Shown: positions 1 through 7,246, counted from the stretch's first letter. The stretch: DNA of 10,281 nt from Bdellovibrionales bacterium (GCA_020435025.1 JAGRAG010000311.1:1-10281); one strand, 5' to 3'. Numbers and translations are program-made. Notes: generated from the letters alone by a model not told the origin.

Positions 1-1131
1 ATCTACAAAATCGTAATTTTTAAAGTTTTCACTTCCCTCTTTTGTTAACTGAATTCTCTGAGGCAAAATGACATCAGCTCTATTGTGTTCGTCGATAAGC
101 CTCTGCAAGTAATTTTTGGGTAGAACAATGTCTGAATCTAAAAAGAGTAAAATCTCCCCTAAAGAATTTTTTACTCCTAAATTGCGAGCCACCCCGACTC
201 TAAATTGAGCATCTCCCATCTGTCGTTCTTGGCTACGAGGAAAGTCAATGACACTTAGATTCACCAGGTCTTTGTTAATGATGCAAATCTGCTCTAATTC
301 GCCCAAAGTATGATCCGTGCTGCCATCATTGACAACAATCACCTCGTATTTATCCGTAGGAAGACTTTGTTCCCAGAGGGCTGGAAGAGTCTTTTTTAAA
401 AATTTGATATTATTGTATGTCGGGACAATGATAGAGAGCTGAATGTCTCGATCTTTCGTTCTACTACTCCATCTGGCCTTGTACTCCGGCTCCAATTCCC
501 GGTTACTCTCAATGCGAGGATCATAAACGTCTTCTCCCCAACACCTCATGGGAGAGTCGTCACCTATTAAATGACTTCGCAATGTCATCCACTGAACGAT
601 CTCTTTATCTTCAAGCCCCTTAAAGTTTTTTGTCGCAACCGGAAATTCGAATGTCGCATTTTTTAGTATGACGGGCGGCACATCAGAAAAAAACTTATCG
701 CGGTTCCAATCCTTTGAAACAATAAGACCCATGCTGGCCCCAACTTTCTTAACCCACTTCATCCCCATCCGAAAGATTTCTTCAGATGGGTGCTCCACAA
801 GTAAATTAGGGTGGATCTCATATTTTTGAATAAATGTAATGTCTTCATCTGAAGGCTCTGTCCTGAGAGGCAAAGAAACAACGAGCTTCATTCCCCACGA
901 TCGACACTTTGCTTGCACGTTTTCTAATAACTCAAAGTCCATATCCCACAAGGTGAGTCGAACCCTTTGATAACCATTACGACCGGCCTTTTGCAGCGAA
1001 GCCTCTAGTTCAGAAACCGATTTTCTAGGAACCTCAACCCACCCAATATCTTGATAGTGTTTCGCAATGTCTTCGTAAGATGACATAAATGGAATAAAAT
1101 AGGTTCGAGATAAAAAATCAGGGTTCTCCAA
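1..1131 (-). CDS. Family 2 glycosyltransferase with unidentified N-terminal domain, partial (3' end off window)
   Basis: I translated the minus strand from the window edge; the frame is open for 377 codons with no stop. Residues about 230-377 are a GT-A fold family 2 glycosyltransferase: a beta strand ending IIVPTYN (233-240), VNDGSTD (267-273), the ARN motif (315-317) and the metal-binding LDSD (331-334). The acceptor-binding half is beyond the edge. Residues 1-225 match no family I recognise. They alternate predicted strands and helices (for example RVRLTLWD, MKLVVSLPL, ASMGLIVSK), like a partial TIM barrel, and have only two cysteines, so they carry no iron-sulfur motif. I chose a TTG start at 1131 because AGGAG lies 9 nt upstream; the first ATG (1086) has no ribosome binding site. 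The start overlaps the radical SAM gene by 14 bp, implying coupled translation. Glycosyltransferase identity is firm; the sugar and acceptor are unknown. Confidence 0.88.
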   Translation of the reverse strand, partial: MENPDFLSRTYFIPFMSSYEDIAKHYQDIGWVEVPRKSVSELEASLQKAGRNGYQRVRLTLWDMDFELLENVQAKCRSWGMKLVVSLPLRTEPSDEDITFIQKYEIHPNLLVEHPSEEIFRMGMKWVKKVGASMGLIVSKDWNRDKFFSDVPPVILKNATFEFPVATKNFKGLEDKEIVQWMTLRSHLIGDDSPMRCWGEDVYDPRIESNRELEPEYKARWSSRTKDRDIQLSIIVPTYNNIKFLKKTLPALWEQSLPTDKYEVIVVNDGSTDHTLGELEQICIINKDLVNLSVIDFPRSQERQMGDAQFRVGVARNLGVKNSLGEILLFLDSDIVLPKNYLQRLIDEHNRADVILPQRIQLTKEGSENFKNYDFVD

Positions 1132-2302
1132 AAGTCTTATCTCCTGGCCACAGCGGTAGCGAAACACCCGCCTTTCGCTTGGGGATCTTACTGTCCGCAC
1201 TACTTACGCAGCTCGCAGTTTGACAAGGCATTGGTTTGTTAAAAAGATGAAATCCACTTTCGATGTGTCCTAATGGTTGATCCGAACAACTGTAGCTTCG
1301 TTTAACCGTGCCATCTGGTTCACGTATAATTATACTTCGGTAACCGGCACTGCACTCCCATCCCTGAAACTGGTTAAACTCAAAAGCATTAAAACGCTCG
1401 GCCTGATCCATAAACCAAGGCTGCCCACCACTGTCTGTCAATTCTACCTGCATGATAGAAGGAGCGTCCACTCGTGGCCGAGGGATAATCCCCTCAGGAG
1501 CGTATGGGGTAAAATCCAGCTTTGACTTCGGACGTTGCGACTTTTTATCCGCCTTTTTTAGCTGTTGTTCTGTGTAGCCTCGTTGAGGCATTCCATTTTT
1601 TAAACGCAAAAGTTGCTCAGCAGTATAGCCGTCCACCACCTTTGTAGCTGTCGGATTGCTTTGCGGCTTTAAGGTAACATTGATATTTGCTTCATGAAAA
1701 AAGAGTGCTAATTCCCAAAGCTGCTCAAACCGTTCTGGTACCATCACCATATTGATCGTTACTTGCACGTCTCCATCTTGTAGGAACAATATTTTGTCAC
1801 GAAAGGCTTCGCGATTTGAAAATTCGGAATGATAACTTGCCGTAACACTCACCCTATTTAAAGAGGCCGTCGCCTCAATGTATTTCTTAAACCAACCGAT
1901 TCCCGGGCTTAAGTTACTTGTCATGTGCACAGACTGATAATTAGAATGAGGCATATCCTTGCCGTAATGGCTAAGTAACTCCAAATACCCTTTGTGAGTG
2001 GTTGGCTCCCCGCCGCTAAATGAAAAATGAAAAGAATTAAAACCCCTAGCTCTTGCCTGCCGCTTTATCTCATCCATTGTCTGAACTAAAAGCTCTGTTG
2101 GTCGGTGATCACGAACATCGGACCTTGCATATGGCCAACAGTAGGAACATTTATAGTTGCAGTATCGACCGAGTAACCAACTTACACAGAAAAGATCCCT
2201 ATATAATAAAGATCTTTGACCTACCCGAATGAGCTGATCAAAAGGGATTTTCGTAAAGTCATATTCGGACCAATAGGTTGCTGAGCGCTCATTTGCTTCC
2301 AT
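1118..2302 (-). CDS. Radical SAM protein with reduced SPASM-like C-terminus
   Basis: This 394-residue protein has the radical SAM cluster motif CxxxCxxC (C48, C52, C55; the residue after C55 is W) and the SAM-binding GGEP at 97-100. These indicate a [4Fe-4S] cluster that cleaves S-adenosylmethionine to a 5'-deoxyadenosyl radical. The C-terminal part resembles a SPASM/twitch domain: C317-SAG, then a DG turn, C339, an LGHI segment, then C360-x4-C365 and an AD..IPK tail. Only four cysteines remain; the residue two after C365, where I expected another cysteine, is serine. The ATG at 2302 has only a distant GGGAG about 20 nt upstream; an in-frame stop three codons further up limits alternatives. 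The gene sits between a GT-C enzyme and a GT2 gene that starts inside its last codons. That context suggests modification of a sugar, lipid carrier or small peptide used by this locus, but the substrate cannot be read from sequence. Confidence 0.88.
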   Translation of the reverse strand: MEANERSATYWSEYDFTKIPFDQLIRVGQRSLLYRDLFCVSWLLGRYCNYKCSYCWPYARSDVRDHRPTELLVQTMDEIKRQARARGFNSFHFSFSGGEPTTHKGYLELLSHYGKDMPHSNYQSVHMTSNLSPGIGWFKKYIEATASLNRVSVTASYHSEFSNREAFRDKILFLQDGDVQVTINMVMVPERFEQLWELALFFHEANINVTLKPQSNPTATKVVDGYTAEQLLRLKNGMPQRGYTEQQLKKADKKSQRPKSKLDFTPYAPEGIIPRPRVDAPSIMQVELTDSGGQPWFMDQAERFNAFEFNQFQGWECSAGYRSIIIREPDGTVKRSYSCSDQPLGHIESGFHLFNKPMPCQTASCVSSADSKIPKRKAGVSLPLWPGDKTFGEP

Positions 2303-2426
2303 ATCGCTAATCTAGTGACCTCTCCCGTCAAGGTCTACCACTTCTCATTTTTAGCGCGCCGCTCTTTCAGAGGAACTATATTCATCTCACTCATACCGCT
2401 ACTGATCTTAAATGGCACCCTTTGAT
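2303..2426 (-). other. Intergenic gap inside the glycan gene set, with a possible 19-codon ORF
   Basis: This 124-bp gap is the only real spacer in the minus-strand gene set. It contains a minus-strand ORF at 2394-2335 encoding MSEMNIVPLKERRAKNEKW, which could extend upstream to a GTG eight codons earlier. Neither start has a properly spaced ribosome binding site, so I do not call it a gene. A lone TATAGT (complement of 2375-2380) resembles a -10 box but has no matching -35. A short GACCT/AGGTC hairpin lies just upstream of the radical SAM start. I see no rho-independent terminator, so transcription probably continues from the GT-C gene. Confidence 0.4.
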
Positions 2427-4301
2427 TTAATAATTTGCATCATAAGCAAAGAGCTCATTCATCGGAGGATACTCCTTAATCTCAGAAGGCGGCAGATCAA
2501 TAGGAATTAAATAGGTGCCCAAAAGATCTTCCGAAAATCGTACCTCTCCCCCTTTTTCCAAGTCTTCAAAGGAAAATTTGCCAACAAATTTCTCTTCTAA
2601 GCTTCCAACAGTTTTAGTGACCGTTCTAATTTTAAGATTTTTATCACCGTCTTTCTTGAAAATTAAAATTTGCTCGGAGGAGTCCAATATATTCTGCGGA
2701 AAAGACTTTACGGCATCAGTAAGTAAATCCGTGTAATCTCGATACGCCACTAATGTTTCTTTTTCAACACGTGTCGGCCAGACTATAGCGGAGTCCGCAT
2801 CGTCACCATCAAAATGTAAGCGACCGTTAAATGCTCGGTGTATACGTGCAGCACGAATGTACAAACCTGGATCTAAGTACACATAATTGTTTTTAAAGAA
2901 ATTTTGAAGCTGTCGACCAATAAAATCTAATTTTCGCGTCCGTAAAATAAATGTCGGAACATTTAACTGAATTTCTTCAATCTTACCATCCAGATTCCAC
3001 GAATCGCCTTGCCCTAAATAAACAAGATACTCATTTTCTTTTACAAATAGCCCCACACCCGTAAGAATCGTAGCTCCTTCAATAGTCAAAAAATAATCGT
3101 ATAGCTCTTCCCAAGCCATCTGCTGCATCTCGTTTGAGTTTTCACGAACCATGCGCAACGTATAGTGAGTCGTCGGAATTACAAAACCTAATAAAAGAGC
3201 TGATATTAAAAGAATCTTCCAAAAGGACTTAGAAACAAAATTGAGTATTTTAAAAACAAAAGAAGTCACTACAATTGCAAGAAACGGCCAAAAAGAAACT
3301 AAGAAAAAAGGAAGCTTATCTGGAAACAAGACAAATACGAAAACCAGATAGAAGCTCAAAAGAACGAGCCCTTTCCAATAAGGCTCAATCCACAATGTAT
3401 TACGCAATGTCGGCAACAAAAACGCCAACCACGCCAAATAAAGAAGAAGAAATTGCAGAGGATTGGACTCGATGGAAAAAATAAAAAAACGAAATGTTTT
3501 AGGAGATAAATAGTCTGGTGTTCCTGCTTGATCCCCATGAAATGTCTCAAGGAAATATTTAAACGGAGCCGCAAAAAGATTTTTTATGTGGAAGCCCTCA
3601 AAATTCCAAAATGAAAATAAAAATAAAATTATTAGTAGAATCGAGACAGCCCCAACCATAGATAGGCTTTTTAGCCCTATCTGCGGCAACCTCAACTTAA
3701 ATTCTTTTTTAAATACAACAAAGAAAAAAATCAGCAATCCAAACAGTAAAAAAATGGCTTTCGGTGTAGCAAGCAAGGCGAACACCGGAAGTGTCCACCA
3801 AAGAATCCACATCCCAAGAGAATGGATCTGCTTTTTTAAAATAAAAAATCCTATCGCTGCGAAGTTCACTAGAAAAAACGTAGCCAGAAGATCTGAACGA
3901 ACACGAAACCCTCGCGATAAAAAAATGTAAGATCCTGCCGTTACAAAAACAGAAACCAATGCCCACTTTGTATTTTTGAAAAGTTGAATAGCGAAGAAAA
4001 ATTGAGCGACGATTGTTAAAATACCTATAACGGCAAAAACAGCTCGTCCATTTAAAAACATTTGCATGCTTGTTTCGCCGAAAATGTAATTACCGACTAA
4101 CATCAGATTAAAAATAGGCTTATAAAAGGCACCATGCGCAATGCCGTCAGGCTGAAGAATGTATTTTGCGGAAGCCATCGACCAAATTTCGGAGTCCGCA
4201 AGATAGGTCCACTGCCCTAGAAAGTAAAACAGCGAAAGCAAGAGCCCAATCCCTACCGAGAATAATGCGTCTCCTTTTTGAAACTTCATGCATCTCTTCA
4301 A
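2427..4301 (-). CDS. Polytopic GT-C family glycosyltransferase (ArnT/PMT-like membrane protein)
   Basis: This is a large inner-membrane protein. The first 390 or so residues contain about 10-11 strongly hydrophobic segments, followed by a soluble C-terminal region of about 230 residues expected on the periplasmic side. Right after the first membrane segment comes ADSEIW, the position where GT-C enzymes such as ArnT and protein mannosyltransferases carry catalytic acidic residues in the first periplasmic loop, followed by a YKP segment. These enzymes transfer sugars from polyprenyl-phosphate carriers to acceptors outside the cytoplasm; donor and acceptor here are unknown. Three starts are possible. 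TTG 4301 is best placed: GGAGG (complement of 4312-4316) lies 10 nt upstream and the TTG overlaps the epimerase stop as TTGA. ATG 4289 is four codons downstream; TTG 4319 gives the longest ORF, but the GGAGG then falls inside it. The A/T-rich, phenylalanine-rich coding is typical of membrane proteins. Confidence 0.8.
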   Translation of the reverse strand: MKRCMKFQKGDALFSVGIGLLLSLFYFLGQWTYLADSEIWSMASAKYILQPDGIAHGAFYKPIFNLMLVGNYIFGETSMQMFLNGRAVFAVIGILTIVAQFFFAIQLFKNTKWALVSVFVTAGSYIFLSRGFRVRSDLLATFFLVNFAAIGFFILKKQIHSLGMWILWWTLPVFALLATPKAIFLLFGLLIFFFVVFKKEFKLRLPQIGLKSLSMVGAVSILLIILFLFSFWNFEGFHIKNLFAAPFKYFLETFHGDQAGTPDYLSPKTFRFFIFSIESNPLQFLLLYLAWLAFLLPTLRNTLWIEPYWKGLVLLSFYLVFVFVLFPDKLPFFLVSFWPFLAIVVTSFVFKILNFVSKSFWKILLISALLLGFVIPTTHYTLRMVRENSNEMQQMAWEELYDYFLTIEGATILTGVGLFVKENEYLVYLGQGDSWNLDGKIEEIQLNVPTFILRTRKLDFIGRQLQNFFKNNYVYLDPGLYIRAARIHRAFNGRLHFDGDDADSAIVWPTRVEKETLVAYRDYTDLLTDAVKSFPQNILDSSEQILIFKKDGDKNLKIRTVTKTVGSLEEKFVGKFSFEDLEKGGEVRFSEDLLGTYLIPIDLPPSEIKEYPPMNELFAYDANY

Positions 4302-5311
4302 AACAGCCTTTCCTCCCAAGATCTAGGCAACTGTTTATTTTTAATTTCTAAAGGCATATGATACTGAAAAGGTTTTGGACCTCGCTTCTCCATCCAAGAA
4401 ATCATCTCTTCTAACCCCTGGCGCAATCGATATTGGGTTTGATAGCCAAAGAGTCTTCTTGCTTTCTCCGACGAACACGATGCTCTCTTCACTTCATTCG
4501 GGCGATCGTTCAAATAGATAGGATCTAGCGAAAAATTTAAAATATCGGCGACCTCTACAGCCAGCTGATAAATGGACGTCAGTTCTTCATCCGGGCCAAT
4601 ATTGACTGTCTCACCGACAGCCTCTTGAACAAAGCCCATTTTCTCTAAAACTTGCACACAGTCTCCAACAAATGAAAAGCTTCGCTGCTGTCCTCCGTCT
4701 CCATAAAGTATAGGCTGTTTCCCCTGTAACATACGATTGATCATAATCGCCGCTACATTACGGTAAGGATCATCATATTTTTGTCGTGGTCCAATAATGT
4801 TATGAGGAACAGCAATAGCATATTCAAACTCATGAGTTCGTGCCATATTGACCAACAAATTTTCGGCAGCAACCTTAGCGATACCATAAGGCGTGATTGG
4901 ACAAGTGGGCATCTCCTCCGTAAAGGGTGCGTTTTGGTCTCCATAGCGCGACATAGAAGAACAAAACACAAAACGCTTGACCCCATTTTCCGCAGTAGCA
5001 CTCAACAAAGAAGATGTCGTCGAAAATACATTCATCGCTACCTGATGTGGAGAAAACACACTGAGTCCCTCGTACGCATGTGCCGCAGTATGGTAAATGA
5101 CGTCGATATTTTTCGTGTGAACTAAATTTTTAGACCAGTCCAAAAGATCATATTCGAAAAACTCTACACCTTTCGGAATATTTTCTCTTATTCCTCCTGA
5201 AAAATTGTCGCAGCCAATCACATCGTGACCCAAAGCCAGTAACCTTTCAGCAAGATGACTTCCCAGGAAGCCGGCCACACCCGAAATAAAGACCCTTTTT
5301 CGCTCAAACAT
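4298..5311 (-). CDS. NAD-dependent sugar-nucleotide epimerase/dehydratase (extended SDR family)
   Basis: The 337-residue protein is an extended short-chain dehydrogenase/reductase. It has the Rossmann glycine motif GxxGxxG (G11, G14, G17), an acidic D35 at the end of the second strand that favours NAD(H), the CSSMSRYG active-site strand (117-124) and the catalytic pair Y142-x3-K146. Length and motifs match UDP-glucose 4-epimerase, UDP-glucuronate decarboxylase and related enzymes that act on nucleotide sugars in the cytoplasm; I cannot tell these apart by eye. The RSFSFVGDCV segment in the second half is typical of the family. It is the first gene of the leftward glycan set, and its last codons supply the ribosome binding site for the GT-C gene. 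The ATG at 5311 lacks a good Shine-Dalgarno, with only AAGGGG about 20 nt upstream. It probably provides an activated sugar to the neighbouring transferases. Confidence 0.9.
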   Translation of the reverse strand: MFERKRVFISGVAGFLGSHLAERLLALGHDVIGCDNFSGGIRENIPKGVEFFEYDLLDWSKNLVHTKNIDVIYHTAAHAYEGLSVFSPHQVAMNVFSTTSSLLSATAENGVKRFVFCSSMSRYGDQNAPFTEEMPTCPITPYGIAKVAAENLLVNMARTHEFEYAIAVPHNIIGPRQKYDDPYRNVAAIMINRMLQGKQPILYGDGGQQRSFSFVGDCVQVLEKMGFVQEAVGETVNIGPDEELTSIYQLAVEVADILNFSLDPIYLNDRPNEVKRASCSSEKARRLFGYQTQYRLRQGLEEMISWMEKRGPKPFQYHMPLEIKNKQLPRSWEERLF

Positions 5312-5503
5312 AGCTTGAATTTACGACGTTTGCCCCTTTCGGTCTATAAAAATGGAGATATATTAAGGAGTTCCAATTTTTTAATCCGGATATACTTTGC
5401 AAATGAAGCCTTCCCTTAGAAGAGAGAACCGCCTTCCTAAACAGAGAGTGTCACCATTTAATCAGCATTGAAAATTAAATATTCCAGATCGAAGGAGGGG
5501 TAT

Positions 5504-5521
5504 ATGAAATGCGTTAGCTGA
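5504..5521 (+). CDS. Five-codon mini-ORF MKCVS, possible leader peptide
   Basis: ATG AAA TGC GTT AGC TGA is preceded by AGGAGG at 5493-5498 with a 5-nt spacer, the best-matching ribosome binding site in the window. It ends 116 nt before the family 2 glycosyltransferase start. A weak 4-bp hairpin (5512-5526, one G-U pair) and a T7 run follow, an arrangement faintly like an attenuator, but the stem is too short to count as a terminator. The predicted promoter at 5559-5586 lies downstream, so the mini-ORF would need its own upstream promoter; the TATACT box at 5391 is one candidate. It may be a leader peptide, or simply a chance purine-rich stretch. Confidence 0.25.
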   Translation: MKCVS

Positions 5522-5558
5522 GAGCGGAAGTGTTTTTTTAGATGGCTGTTTCTCCACC

Positions 5559-5586
5559 TTGATCTCTTCACTCCAATTGGTATAAG
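5559..5586 (+). promoter_or_regulatory. Putative extended -10 promoter for the plus-strand glycosyltransferase
   Basis: TTGATC (5559-5564) and TATAAG (5581-5586) are separated by 16 bp, and the -10 box is preceded by TGG, giving the extended TGn element. Expected transcription would start near 5593, leaving a leader of about 45 nt before the ATG at 5638. The match is to sigma-70 consensus by eye only. Confidence 0.4.
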
Positions 5587-5637
5587 CTCGCGAAATCTAC
5601 TACTTTGCAGACGTCTTTTAATTCACGATGAGCTCCC

Positions 5638-6708
5638 ATGTTAAGTCACCATAAAATAATTTTTGAACAGAATATCAGTCTTTGCCTGGTCACTTATAAC
5701 GAAGCTGCCACGCTATATACTTTTTTTGCAGCCCTTAAACGTCAATCTCAAATCGCTTTTTTAAAAAAATGTCTTATAGTCGACAATGGCTCTTCAGACG
5801 ACACAATGTCCGTGCTCTTGCAAATTAAGACATCGTTTCCCGTTCCCATCGAAATCATCTCAAATCCTATCAATAGTATTGGTCTTGCTCGTCGACTTTC
5901 CGTTGAACACTCGGCAACGGATTTTGTCTTGTTTTCCGATCCTGACTGTCATCCGCACACAACATGGATAGAAGAACTCTGTCAATATTGGAGTCAATTA
6001 GCCCCTCTTAATCCCAATCTAGCTGGAGTCGGAGGCAGCAATCGGCTTCCGAACTCAGGTCTGTTCCAGCAGGCTACAAATACGATGCTTTCCAGCTTTT
6101 GGGGTCATGGTCAATCCCCTCAGGGATGGTTCCCTAAAAATCCACAAACTGTGGACCATCTGCCAACGACGAATGCTCTGTTTTTGCGCGACACCATTGT
6201 TAAAGTCGGTAATTTCTCTCCCACCTTTTCGCAAGTCTGTGAAGATGTGGATCTTGGAATTCGTCTCAAAAACGCCAACCATGAACTCTATCTCATCCCT
6301 ACTTTTCCAATATCAAACGCCAGCGCCACAAACTACAAAAATTGGGCGCAAAGAATGAAAAAATTCGGTGCTGGGCAAGTCCTATTATCAAAAATCCACA
6401 GCAAACCACTCCGTTTAACTTCTTTGTTGTCCTCGATTTTCTGTTCTGGAATCGTTTTAAGCCTTTTACTCAGCTTGTTGCATTGGCCTTTTGCATTAAT
6501 CCCCATCACTTACGCAATAGGTATCTCACTTTTGGCTTTATGGATATCTGTTAAAAATCGTCAAATTCTGCTTTGGCCCTATCTCATCAAATCTTTTATG
6601 ATTACCCACTTTTTTTACGGCTGGGGTGTTTGCAGTGCACTCATTCCTAAAAATTCTAATGTTTTTAAAAGCTCCTTTTCTGGAAAGTCCCCAGACCTCA
6701 AGATCTGA
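5638..6708 (+). CDS. Membrane-associated family 2 glycosyltransferase (ExoA-like)
   Basis: The 356-residue protein has a GT-A domain with SLCLVTYNE (14-22), VDNGSSDD (48-55), the DPD metal-binding motif (101-103) and the ED pair of the CEDVD segment (201-205). The last is the likely catalytic base region. A WAQRMKKFGAGQ stretch follows, as in processive or lipid-acceptor GT2 enzymes of the ExoA kind. Two hydrophobic segments at about 258-304 and a further one near 318-335 anchor it to the inner membrane. It would add a sugar from a nucleotide donor to a lipid-linked glycan on the cytoplasmic side. ATG 5638 is the only sensible start because an in-frame TGA lies three codons upstream; it lacks a clear Shine-Dalgarno. 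Its last 31 codons overlap the convergent tsaC gene. It is divergent from the epimerase operon, so probably belongs to the same glycan locus under separate control. Confidence 0.88.
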   Translation: MLSHHKIIFEQNISLCLVTYNEAATLYTFFAALKRQSQIAFLKKCLIVDNGSSDDTMSVLLQIKTSFPVPIEIISNPINSIGLARRLSVEHSATDFVLFSDPDCHPHTTWIEELCQYWSQLAPLNPNLAGVGGSNRLPNSGLFQQATNTMLSSFWGHGQSPQGWFPKNPQTVDHLPTTNALFLRDTIVKVGNFSPTFSQVCEDVDLGIRLKNANHELYLIPTFPISNASATNYKNWAQRMKKFGAGQVLLSKIHSKPLRLTSLLSSIFCSGIVLSLLLSLLHWPFALIPITYAIGISLLALWISVKNRQILLWPYLIKSFMITHFFYGWGVCSALIPKNSNVFKSSFSGKSPDLKI

Positions 6709-7244
6709 TATCCCCCATCGGGTAATATTTTTAAGACGGTACTCCCGGTTAAGCTTTGATTTTGTTGAGAAACCGCATCTACCACGAGCACATCCTTCGG
6801 TAGCCAATCTAATTCCTCTTGAGAAGTGGCGGGCTTCTGGCCACTTAAGTTGGCGCTGGTGGTCGTGATGGGCTCGTCCAGTTCCCACATCAACTCACTC
6901 ACCCAGGGATGATCTGAACACCTTAAACCAAGATAATCTGTACCCGCTGTTAACAAGGAAGATACTTGTGTTTTTTTAGGGAGAACAATTGTCAGGGGTC
7001 CTGGCCAAACAATCTGCATTAATTCTCTCGTTCTATCTGATATCTCGACAAACTTTTCCGCCATAGGAATATCACGGACAAGAATGCTGATCGGCAAAGC
7101 AAAGTCCCGCCCTTTAATGGCGAATATCCGTTTTAATGCTTTTTCATTAGAGGCGTCCGCGCCCAGCCCCCAAATTGTTTCTGTAGGATAAGCAATGACT
7201 TTTCCACTTTTAATGTATCCAACGGCCTCTGTAATATCACTCAT
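6615..7244 (-). CDS. tsaC: Threonylcarbamoyl-AMP synthase (TsaC/YrdC, Sua5-family single-domain form)
   Basis: TsaC uses threonine, bicarbonate and ATP to make threonylcarbamoyl-AMP, the first step of the t6A modification at position 37 of ANN-decoding tRNAs. The 209-residue protein is a single YrdC-like domain. It has YPTETIWGLG (19-28), KGR (44-46), VWPGPLTIVLPKK (79-91), LGLR (105-108), TTSANLSG (128-135), STVLKI (168-173) and the closing ILRSG (181-185). The length excludes the two-domain Sua5 form of about 340 residues. It begins 2 nt after the purD stop, with only a weak TAGG ribosome binding site, so it is probably co-transcribed with and coupled to purD. The final 31 residues, including ILRSG, are encoded in the 94-bp overlap with the oppositely oriented glycosyltransferase gene. 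Confidence 0.95.
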   Translation of the reverse strand: MSDITEAVGYIKSGKVIAYPTETIWGLGADASNEKALKRIFAIKGRDFALPISILVRDIPMAEKFVEISDRTRELMQIVWPGPLTIVLPKKTQVSSLLTAGTDYLGLRCSDHPWVSELMWELDEPITTTSANLSGQKPATSQEELDWLPKDVLVVDAVSQQNQSLTGSTVLKILPDGGYQILRSGDFPEKELLKTLEFLGMSALQTPQP

Positions 7245-7246
7245 AC

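Larger units (their letters stand above)
5312..5637. other. 326-bp divergent intergenic region with leader-like elements
   Basis: No full-length gene is present. Reading rightward it contains an 8-bp palindrome ATCCGGAT (5384-5391) abutting a TATACT box (5391-5396), and a 22-codon ORF (5403-5471) that starts about 7 nt after that box. Next come a five-codon ORF with an excellent ribosome binding site (5493-5521), a run of seven T (5533-5539), and a plausible promoter for the plus-strand glycosyltransferase (5559-5586). GCCTTCC occurs twice (5409 and 5431 areas). On the minus strand, where the epimerase promoter should lie, I find only weak boxes. The length and the number of small elements suggest a regulated leader, but none is confirmed. 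Confidence 0.45.

Noticed and set aside
1084..1086. ATG as start of the left-edge glycosyltransferase
   Set aside because: No Shine-Dalgarno is nearby, whereas the TTG at 1131 has AGGAG at 9 nt and overlaps the upstream gene in the way operon genes do.
3275..3930. Several lysine- and serine-rich ORFs on the opposite strand of the GT-C gene
   Set aside because: They are the expected complement of A/T-rich, phenylalanine-rich membrane codons and have no independent support.
5512..5539. Hairpin plus T7 run as a rho-independent terminator or attenuator
   Set aside because: The stem is only 4 bp with a G-U pair and lies 6 nt from the T run; too weak to call.
5628..5654. Eight-codon ORF (MSSHVKSP) overlapping the start of the plus-strand glycosyltransferase
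   Set aside because: No ribosome binding site, and short start-stop pairs like this are common by chance.
6538..6888. 116-codon minus-strand ORF across the glycosyltransferase/tsaC junction
   Set aside because: It is a different frame over two well-supported genes and has no recognisable motif.
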